In this document: one piece after another, positions 26,454 through 33,456 of the stretch
Layout: every line of letters begins with the position of its first letter
Position numbering within the stretch: the stretch's first letter is position 1
Origin: Chryseobacterium sp. Leaf394
GTDB taxonomy: Bacteria > Bacteroidota > Bacteroidia > Flavobacteriales > Weeksellaceae
Direction: 5' to 3'
DNA: 64,000 nucleotides
NCBI RefSeq assembly: GCF_001424105.1
Contig: NZ_LMQH01000011.1
Span: 586,004-650,003 of the forward strand
Notes under the pieces: model-generated
Seen by the model: only the letters and a program-made list of their open reading frames with translations
What the model was told of the DNA's origin: nothing
The model's database searches: none
Translations under genes and position numbers: made by a program

Positions 26454-28037
26454 ATGTTATCAACAGATATAAAAAATAAAGTACAGTCATTATGGGATAG
26501 ATTATGGGCTGGGGGTCTAGCTAATCCAATTGAAGCGATAGACCAAATATCATATCTCCTCTTTATGAAAAGACTAGAATCATTTAAAAGTGATTTAGAA
26601 GATAAATACAAATGGAGTGTTTACAATAAGTTCAATGATAGTGAACTTTTAAATCATGTAAAAAATAATGTATTCAACTTTATAAAGAATGATTTAGCAT
26701 CTGCGGAAGACCCCTATGCTATAGCTATGAATGATGCGGTATTCAAATTTAAGAGCCCCGCATTACTTCGAGATGCGATGAATTATATTAATGACATCTA
26801 TTCATTAATTGATGATGAGATAAAAAATAAAAACAATCATTTTCAGGATATTCAAGGTGATGTTTACGAGCATTTGTTACTACAAACTAATGAAGCGGGT
26901 AAAAATGGACAATTTAGGACTCCTCGTCATATAATATATTTAATGGCAAATATATTAGATCCGGATATAGATGGTAAAATATGTGACATAACATCGGGCT
27001 CAGGTGGTTTTCTAGTTGGAGCATACCAATATATACTTACGAAATATTCAAAAAAAGTTACTGATGATGAAGATGGACTTCCCCGAGGTATTGATGGAGA
27101 TAATTTAGATGATACTAAAACGAAACATTTAAAAGAGCAAACTTTTTTTGGGTTTGATATAGATCAGACAATGATCCGTATTGGGGTAATGAACCTAATG
27201 ATGCATGGAATTGAAAAACCAAATTTAGTATACACTGATTCATTATCTGAAGATTATGAGAATATTGAACTATCACGAAAAAAAGGTGAAAAGTCAGATG
27301 ATATAAAAAATAAATCAATTCAAGGACTTTATAAATATATATTAGCAAATCCTCCATTTACTGGGAAAGTTGATAGTATAAGAATCAGTCAAAATTTGGA
27401 TAGGGTATATCCTCCACAATTTGATAAAGAAGGAAATAGAAAAAATATTACAGTACAGTCTGAATTATTATTCCTTGAAAGAATTATTTATATGCTTGAA
27501 GAAGGAGGGCGTGCAGCAGTGATTGTTCCTGAAGGTGTTCTGTTTAATTCCGGAAAATCTCACAAAGCTATCCGGAAGCTTTTACTAACGGATTGCGCAT
27601 TAGAAGGAGTTGTTTCGTTGCCAAGTGGAACTTTTCTTCCGTATACGGGAGTAAAAACATCTATTCTACTTTTTTCTAAAAGGAAATATAGAAATAAGGA
27701 GGATGATTTACAATCATTAAATGTTTGGTTTTACGGGATGGATTCTGATGGTTATTCTTTAGACAATGCTAGAAAAAGAACTATTGATTTTCCATTAAAG
27801 GATATGCTTAATGAATGGACAAATAAAAACAATAAAGATCAATCAAACCTTGAATTACATCATTTTGAAATACCAGTCGAAAAGATTATAGAAAATGATT
27901 TTGAGCTAAACTTCAATTTATACAAAGAATATGTATATGTTCCGCAAGAATTTGAAAAAACAGAATCATTACTAAAACAATTAAAAGTTCTTGAGAAATC
28001 TATTTCAGAACAGTTAAAGAACTTAGATAACTTATAA
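26454..28037 (+). CDS. hsdM: Type I restriction-modification DNA methyltransferase subunit
   Basis: This is a 527-residue N6-adenine methyltransferase. The helical HsdM N-terminal domain is seen in IKNKVQSLWDRLWAGGL ... ISYLLFMKRLE. SAM-binding motif I is DITSGSGGF near residue 178 and catalytic motif IV is NPPF near 298. GQFRTPRHIIYLMA is a further family signature. With HsdS it methylates adenines in a bipartite site. HsdS follows after a one-base gap. No hsdR gene is present in the window; the next genes are an AAA ATPase and an HNH nuclease. Confidence 0.95.
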   Translation: MLSTDIKNKVQSLWDRLWAGGLANPIEAIDQISYLLFMKRLESFKSDLEDKYKWSVYNKFNDSELLNHVKNNVFNFIKNDLASAEDPYAIAMNDAVFKFKSPALLRDAMNYINDIYSLIDDEIKNKNNHFQDIQGDVYEHLLLQTNEAGKNGQFRTPRHIIYLMANILDPDIDGKICDITSGSGGFLVGAYQYILTKYSKKVTDDEDGLPRGIDGDNLDDTKTKHLKEQTFFGFDIDQTMIRIGVMNLMMHGIEKPNLVYTDSLSEDYENIELSRKKGEKSDDIKNKSIQGLYKYILANPPFTGKVDSIRISQNLDRVYPPQFDKEGNRKNITVQSELLFLERIIYMLEEGGRAAVIVPEGVLFNSGKSHKAIRKLLLTDCALEGVVSLPSGTFLPYTGVKTSILLFSKRKYRNKEDDLQSLNVWFYGMDSDGYSLDNARKRTIDFPLKDMLNEWTNKNNKDQSNLELHHFEIPVEKIIENDFELNFNLYKEYVYVPQEFEKTESLLKQLKVLEKSISEQLKNLDNL

Positions 28038-28038
28038 T

Positions 28039-29469
28039 ATGGAGTTTGTTGAGTATAAAATAGGGAAACTTGCGAAATCCATTCATACAGGAAAGACACC
28101 TCCTTCACAAATGAAGGAATATTTTAAAGAAGAAATTAATTGGATTACACCTTCTGATATGGATGGAAGAAAAACAATTACTAATACAATAAGAAAAGTA
28201 TCTAAAAGTGCTTTAAATGATAAGTATGTTTTTCTACATCAAAAAAATACAATTGTTATAGGAACTAAAGGAGACATTGGAAAGGTATGCATTGTAGATT
28301 CTCCATCAGCATCAAATGATCAAACAACAGGCGTGTTTTTAGATTCGGAGTTAATACTTCCTGAATTATTCTACTATTGGGTGAAATTAAATAAGGGGAT
28401 GTTAGAATTTAAGGCTAATAAAGCTATAATCTCAATATTAAGCAACAAACATTTAAGAAGAGTAAAAATAACTTTTCCAAAGAATATAACAGATCAACAA
28501 AAGATAGTATCTGAGTTAAATCAACTACAAGATGTAATTGACTTAAAAGTTAAAACTATAGAAATTATAGAAACGCTTAAGAAAAACTATTTCTTAGAGT
28601 ACTTTTTGGATAATCCGTTATCCGAAAAGTGGGATTACATCAGTATAGATGCAACAAATGCTGTAAAAAGTACAAAATATGGATTGACAGAAAAACCGAA
28701 CTCAGATATTGATGGGTATCCTGTTGTGAGGATGAATAATATTACTTACAATGGTGATATTGACCTTACAAATTTGAAATATGTTACAATAAAAAAAAGT
28801 GAATTTGAATCCAGTCAAATTCAAGATAGAGAAGTACTCTTTAATAGAACAAATAGCCCAGATCTTGTAGGAAAATTGGCAGTGTGGGATAAAGGATTGG
28901 GTTATACCTATGCTGGTTATTTGTTCAGAATATTATTAGATGAAGATATATTAAATCCATATTATTTTAGTGGTTATTTTAATGCTTCATTTGGTAAATA
29001 TGTATTAAGAAACAAAGCTCGAATCTCAGGTAATCTAGCTAATATCAGTGCTTCAAATTTATTAAAGCAAAAGATTTTTGTAGCTCCTATAGACTTGCAA
29101 AGAAAGTATGAGAACGTTTGTAACACGTTGAATTCAATCAAGCAAAGATTAGAACATTCATTAAACATATTTCAACAGTTATTTGACTCTCATCTTCAAA
29201 AGTCTTTTCTTTTTGAGAATATTTCTGAAAGAAAGGATGGGATTAATGTTGAATATGAAATTTTTGACGATTTAATAAACACATTCAACTTAGAACAATT
29301 TAAAGAAAATAATAGACTTTCAATTTTAATTGATTGGATCGAGAATAATAAATTTTCAGATATTGAAAAGTATGATATTGCTTTTAAGCACCTCTTGTCA
29401 TTATTAGAGAAAGGAGCAATTGAGCAAAAAAATATTAGAGGTAAAATTAAACTAACAGTATCAGAATGA
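28039..29469 (+). CDS. hsdS: Type I restriction-modification specificity subunit
   Basis: This is a 476-residue protein with two target-recognition domains, about residues 1-170 (IGKLAKSIHTGKTPPS ... NITDQQKIVSELNQL) and 195-375 (YISIDATNAVKSTKYGLTEKP ... VAPIDLQRKYENV). Each is followed by a conserved helix that sets their spacing. A tail of about 90 residues after LQKSFLFENI (acidic, helical, EKYDIAFKHLLSLLEKGAI) is longer than in most HsdS proteins and could be a docking site for the downstream ATPase. It overlaps the next gene by 4 bases (ATGA), implying translational coupling. Confidence 0.93.
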   Translation: MEFVEYKIGKLAKSIHTGKTPPSQMKEYFKEEINWITPSDMDGRKTITNTIRKVSKSALNDKYVFLHQKNTIVIGTKGDIGKVCIVDSPSASNDQTTGVFLDSELILPELFYYWVKLNKGMLEFKANKAIISILSNKHLRRVKITFPKNITDQQKIVSELNQLQDVIDLKVKTIEIIETLKKNYFLEYFLDNPLSEKWDYISIDATNAVKSTKYGLTEKPNSDIDGYPVVRMNNITYNGDIDLTNLKYVTIKKSEFESSQIQDREVLFNRTNSPDLVGKLAVWDKGLGYTYAGYLFRILLDEDILNPYYFSGYFNASFGKYVLRNKARISGNLANISASNLLKQKIFVAPIDLQRKYENVCNTLNSIKQRLEHSLNIFQQLFDSHLQKSFLFENISERKDGINVEYEIFDDLINTFNLEQFKENNRLSILIDWIENNKFSDIEKYDIAFKHLLSLLEKGAIEQKNIRGKIKLTVSE

Positions 29470-31130
29470 AATTACTCAAATTAGAAATCAATTCAGATTA
29501 TGGTAGTTTAAAGAAAGGATTCAAGCTTTCTTTCAGAGATGAATTTTGCGAATTTATTGAGCCTAAAATTCTGAGTAAGGAATGGAATGATTTTCACCCG
29601 TTTTGTTTTGCAGGTTTGAATGGTAGTGGAAAATCAAACGTTCTCGAAGCTTTGGCAAATATTTTTTATCATATAGAGAGTTGTGCAAATGTGAATCAGC
29701 CTCAAGTTTTCGTAGATAATTTTGATGAAAAAGATTGTAAACCCGATGCATTTCTATTGCGATACTACATTCTGAAAGAGAATGGAGCAAAGTCAAATAT
29801 AGAAAATTTTACGTTGGTAACTATTCAAAAAAAAGTGGGAAAACGCCCAGAAATGTATCATCAGCCATATCCTTTTAATGGGGGAAAAGTAAAAGTTTCT
29901 GTTGTAGCTCAAAAAAATGGTAAGATACAAGCAGAAGCTAAAAAATATCTTCCAGATTTAGTTATCGGCTATTCTTCAGGTGAGAACGAGATATTAAGTA
30001 TTCCTTTCTTAAAAACTCGATTGGTACATTTTGATGAATATTTAGAAGCATTAAATGAAAACTTAAAATATAATGAGCCGGAGAGTAGTCTGATTTATAT
30101 TGATTATGAAATGAGTCAGGCGGTTTTGCTTTCAAATTACATATTTCAAGAAGATTCTGTATTAGAACCATTAGAAACGGAATTGGGAATTAAAAGTATT
30201 AAACGCTTCCGAATGAATGTAAACAAACACTTAGAAGGGAATAATAATATTATTGATCGATATTCAGCAACCCTTGCTAAGTTTAAGAAATGTAGCACTT
30301 CTTATTATGAGAGTGACGCAAATCTCACTCTAGATTTTTGGGTCAATCCTGAGACAAAAAAAGCATTTGATATAAACTTCAAGCATGGAATATTTGAACT
30401 TTTCAGAGCTTTTCAAATTCTTTATACATTAAATTATAGGACTGTTGCTGGCGCAATTAAATCTGATGTCTATCAGTCTAAAGGATATTATACTGATGGA
30501 AAAGTACCACGACCAGCACCTGAAGAAACCGTATTCCATTTTCTAGACTATTATATTGAGAAAGAGAATATCGTAACTAAAGAAATCTCCCAGCTATTAA
30601 TGAAAAATTTGTCAGATGGTGAACAACAATTTTTGCATACACTTGGAATTTGTTTAATGTTGAAAAATAAGTCGGCTGTTTTATTATTAGATGAGCCGGA
30701 AACACACTTCAATCCTGATTGGCGTTCAAAATTCATTAGAACATTACAAAAAAGTTTAGAAGCCAGTAAAACAAAAAATATAATGAAAGATGTCTTAATC
30801 ACTTCACACTCTCCATTTATTATTTCCGATTGTTTTCCTGATAAAGTTATTGTTTTCAAGAAGGGAGAAGACCCTCAGAATGCACTGAGAAAGAAATTTA
30901 GAACATATGGAACATCAACAGATTTAATTATGGAAAATCTGTTTAAGAAGAATTATACTATAGGTGATAAATCGAGGGAAGAAATCGAAGATATACTTAG
31001 AGAGATAAAAAACAAAAAAACTTTATTGCCTAAGGAAGTTTTAAAATATAAAAACAGGGTTTCTCATCTAGGGGATTCGATGGAAAAAATATTATTGTTT
31101 GCCCAGCTTAACGAATTAGAAAAACAATAA
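29466..31130 (+). CDS. Restriction-associated AAA ATPase (OLD/PtuA-like)
   Basis: This is a 554-residue ABC/RecF-type ATPase. Walker A is GLNGSGKSNVLEA near residues 50-62, a signature-like NLSDGEQQFL lies near 379, Walker B is LLLDEPETHF near 405-414, and the switch histidine is in ITSHSPF near 443. No Toprim domain is seen, so it is not a full OLD nuclease. Databases label similar proteins restriction-system-associated AAA ATPases. The gene overlaps hsdS by 4 bases and is 2 bases from an HNH gene. The ATPase-HNH pair resembles PtuA-PtuB of Septu, and may stand in for HsdR. Confidence 0.88.
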   Translation: MKLLKLEINSDYGSLKKGFKLSFRDEFCEFIEPKILSKEWNDFHPFCFAGLNGSGKSNVLEALANIFYHIESCANVNQPQVFVDNFDEKDCKPDAFLLRYYILKENGAKSNIENFTLVTIQKKVGKRPEMYHQPYPFNGGKVKVSVVAQKNGKIQAEAKKYLPDLVIGYSSGENEILSIPFLKTRLVHFDEYLEALNENLKYNEPESSLIYIDYEMSQAVLLSNYIFQEDSVLEPLETELGIKSIKRFRMNVNKHLEGNNNIIDRYSATLAKFKKCSTSYYESDANLTLDFWVNPETKKAFDINFKHGIFELFRAFQILYTLNYRTVAGAIKSDVYQSKGYYTDGKVPRPAPEETVFHFLDYYIEKENIVTKEISQLLMKNLSDGEQQFLHTLGICLMLKNKSAVLLLDEPETHFNPDWRSKFIRTLQKSLEASKTKNIMKDVLITSHSPFIISDCFPDKVIVFKKGEDPQNALRKKFRTYGTSTDLIMENLFKKNYTIGDKSREEIEDILREIKNKKTLLPKEVLKYKNRVSHLGDSMEKILLFAQLNELEKQ

Positions 31131-31132
31131 AT

Positions 31133-32212
31133 ATGCTAAGAGTTTATAAACCTGTTAATCATAAGATAAAAAACGTCCACAAGCTGATGGAGTATTTGAT
31201 TGTCGAGGTCTGGTGTAAAGCTGATAGAAAACTACCCAAAACCAGATTAAACATTGAACTCAAATCTATTTACGAAAATAAAGATTATGAGTGGTTTAAA
31301 AATTCTGTGGATAATATATATTCTTTATTTCGGGACAAAAGTTTAAGTCAGGCAGAAAAGGATAAATTTCAAGAGACTTTCATCAATAATAATGAAATTG
31401 AGAAATTATGCAATGGTTCAAATACTCCTGTTTATTCAATGGATTTTCACCCAATAATTAAAGTTGCAATTGTGAATTTCTTCTCAGAATTATATACAAA
31501 ATTTTTGGGATGGAAAGATGTAAAAGATAATTATGGTTATAAAAAAGACTATTATGATCTTTTAGTTTCTAAAACCAATCGTTTCAAAGAATGTCCCTGT
31601 TGTGGTTACGGAGATTTAAAAACCTGGTTCTCTGATAATAGATCAGCCTTCGATCATTATTTACCTATCAAGCACTATCCATTATCCTCTGTTAATTTTG
31701 ATAATCTAGCTCCCATGTGCGATGATTGTAATGGTAGAGGTATAAAGGGAGAAAAAGATATTTTGTCAAGCGGTAAGAAAAAAGCATTTTATCCATTCAG
31801 TAAAATCCATTCAGCTATAAATGTTTTGGTTGATTTTAATTCATCCATTATTCCATTTATTATTGATGACTTAAAAGATGAAAAATTTGACAAGAAATCT
31901 TTTAAAATAAAATATAGTATTTCATCACCAGAGGTAGAGGTTTGGAATAGAATTTATAAAATTGAATCCCGATATCAAGGAAAGTTAGCAGACAATAAAT
32001 GCGGATGGTTCAGGAAAGCTAAAAATATTTATGGTTCACTAAAAGACGAAATACCAGGATACAATGCCAGCAAAGCAATTGACTTTGTGATAAAAAATGA
32101 TAAAGAAGAAAATTTAAGCTTTTTGAAGGCAGCTTATTTGGATAAGATTAAGACTTTTCCTACATTATTAAAAGCAATAGAAGAGGTGTCAGGATCTTCA
32201 GAGATGAAATAA
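31133..32212 (+). CDS. HNH-family nuclease paired with the AAA ATPase
   Basis: This is a 359-residue protein. A zinc-binding HNH core lies at about 153-205: ECPCCGYGD (Cys154, Cys156, Cys157), FDHYLPIKHYP with the catalytic-type D-H, FDNLAPMCDDCNGRG with the Asn and the second Cys pair. The N-terminal about 130 residues are helical and probably bind the ATPase. The C-terminal about 150 residues are unrecognised. It is the last gene of the hsdM-hsdS-ATPase operon and starts 2 bases after the ATPase. It is the likely DNA-cutting effector, in the role PtuB has in Septu. Confidence 0.87.
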   Translation: MLRVYKPVNHKIKNVHKLMEYLIVEVWCKADRKLPKTRLNIELKSIYENKDYEWFKNSVDNIYSLFRDKSLSQAEKDKFQETFINNNEIEKLCNGSNTPVYSMDFHPIIKVAIVNFFSELYTKFLGWKDVKDNYGYKKDYYDLLVSKTNRFKECPCCGYGDLKTWFSDNRSAFDHYLPIKHYPLSSVNFDNLAPMCDDCNGRGIKGEKDILSSGKKKAFYPFSKIHSAINVLVDFNSSIIPFIIDDLKDEKFDKKSFKIKYSISSPEVEVWNRIYKIESRYQGKLADNKCGWFRKAKNIYGSLKDEIPGYNASKAIDFVIKNDKEENLSFLKAAYLDKIKTFPTLLKAIEEVSGSSEMK

Positions 32213-32430
32213 AAAATCTAAAAATTTTGTTACCAATTTATAATAATTTTAAAAATTGAAAGCGAAATGCTCTCATGATTATGATATATATAATTATGCA
32301 AAAAATGTAAAATATTTTACAACCTCAATTTTGAATAAGGATTTTTATTATATAGGAAATAGAACAAACAGAAATGTTCTTCAACAATGTTCCGATCGAT
32401 ACTACAAGGTAACAGCTAAATAGTTATGAA

Positions 32431-32718
32431 CTAATCCTTATTATCTTTGGGAATAGCAGTAAAAATTTTGTTATTAGCCTTATATTCATCAAAATTAAAT
32501 TGCAATTTTCCGATATTTATTTTAAGCCCGGCAGCCAATGCAATTTTAACAACAGTTGATAGTAATGGAATATTTTCCTTATTAATAAGTCTGTAAACTT
32601 GCTTTCTGTCAACATTTGCTGCGGCTGCAAGATCCGCTAAATCTATATTATTATCTTTTATATAATCTTTAATGTAATCTGCTACAGCAATACAAAATGT
32701 GTCCTCAATCTTATTCAT
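32431..32718 (-). CDS. XRE-family regulator next to palindromic operators
   Basis: This is a 95-residue protein with a Cro/CI-type helix-turn-helix at about residues 25-62: IDLADLAAAANVDRKQVYRLINKENIPLLSTVVKIALAAG. It is read leftward. Two palindromes, TGACA-N4-TGTCA, lie 11 and 35 bases before its start codon, so it probably represses itself. A good rightward promoter lies on the far side of those sites, so it may also control the structured transcript or leader of the SusC operon. An acidic C-terminal tail may be for dimerisation. Confidence 0.82.
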   Translation of the reverse strand: MNKIEDTFCIAVADYIKDYIKDNNIDLADLAAAANVDRKQVYRLINKENIPLLSTVVKIALAAGLKINIGKLQFNFDEYKANNKIFTAIPKDNKD

Positions 32719-32728
32719 AGAATAAATG

Positions 32729-32766
32729 TGACATAATTGTCAAAAATTTCATTGACAAGTATGTCA
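32729..32766. promoter_or_regulatory. Tandem palindromic operators TGACA-N4-TGTCA
   Basis: TGACATAATTGTCA (32729-32742) and TGACAAGTATGTCA (32753-32766) are each perfect 5-bp dyads with a 4-base spacer, set 24 bases apart. The whole block is also a near-perfect larger dyad (GTGACATAATTGTCAA against its mirror). They sit between the XRE gene and a rightward promoter, the expected place for its binding sites. Confidence 0.8.
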
Positions 32767-32788
32767 CAAATCAAAATTTTATGATATA

Positions 32789-32820
32789 TTTGTAAAATAG
32801 GTTACAGAAATGTAACTTTG
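32789..32820 (+). promoter_or_regulatory. Bacteroidota promoter overlapping a third palindrome
   Basis: A -33 TTTG (32789-32792), a 20-base spacer and a -7 TAACTTTG (32813-32820) match the consensus in sequence and spacing. The palindrome GTTACA-GAAA-TGTAAC (32801-32816) covers the spacer and part of the -7. Its core TTACA-N4-TGTAA is a variant of the upstream operators and starts 49 bases after the second one, about two 24-base steps. Transcription would start near 32827 and run into the structured region. Confidence 0.75.
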
Positions 32821-32862
32821 CGATACTTCAAAGAATTATAGAAGCTATTGCTTAGAATCTCG

Positions 32863-32972
32863 CTATTGAAAACTGGTAATTTTTAACACACGAGACAATA
32901 AGTATGATGCTCACGTCCTAGGCGTGGGTTTTCTCGCTTATCTGTGTGTATGGTATACCAGTGCCTCAATAG
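32863..32972 (+). other. Long nested inverted repeat (structured leader or small RNA)
   Basis: The outer arms are CTATTGAAAACTGGTA (32863-32878) and TACCAGTGCCTCAATAG (32956-32972). The inner arms are ACACAC (32886-32891) with GTGTGT (32944-32949), and ATAAG with CTTAT. The centre is CACGTCCTAGGCGTG (32913-32927), itself self-complementary. The stem of about 110 bases lies just downstream of the promoter at 32789-32820. No open frame is seen in 32820-33396. It may be a small RNA, a long 5' leader of the SusC operon, or a DNA recombination site. Confidence 0.6.
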
Positions 32973-33221
32973 CAGATATTGTAGAATTTCCCATGCCGTT
33001 TTAATCTCATGTTGTCCGCTTTTTCTGCATAACATTCTAAGCCCGCTTTACACATAGAGTATCTTGACATGATACAGTAGGGTGTACAACCTATTGCGGC
33101 TTTACGGCTTTCTCGGGACAATTTCATTCATATTAATTAATATTTTTTATGCTTTCCGGTGTGCTCTGGTGATTGAGTTTTTTGAACTTATTGCTATTGG
33201 GCATTTTGGAAGACCTGTTTT

Positions 33222-33261
33222 CTGAACAGCAAGGGATTGCTTATGGAATCCCTTGGTTCAG
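33222..33261. repeat. Inverted repeat in the SusC leader
   Basis: CTGAAC ... AAGGGATT pairs with AATCCCTT ... GTTCAG around an 8-base loop (33222-33261). It lacks a T-run, so it is not a typical terminator. A further hairpin (GCCCCTTCC / GGAAGGAGC, 33380-33416) covers the in-frame ATG at 33397. Confidence 0.5.
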
Positions 33262-33456
33262 AATCTGACTGATGGGAAGCAATCCACAGCGAATTAATAT
33301 GTTTTACTAAATGATAAGAAACCAATGAAATAGAAATTCATCAGGCTCATCCTGACGGATAACATAATTCAACAAAAAAAGCCCCTTCCCATAAGTTTGG
33401 ACACTGAGGAAGGAGCAATGAATATTGAATTAATTAAATTAAAACATTACAAAACT

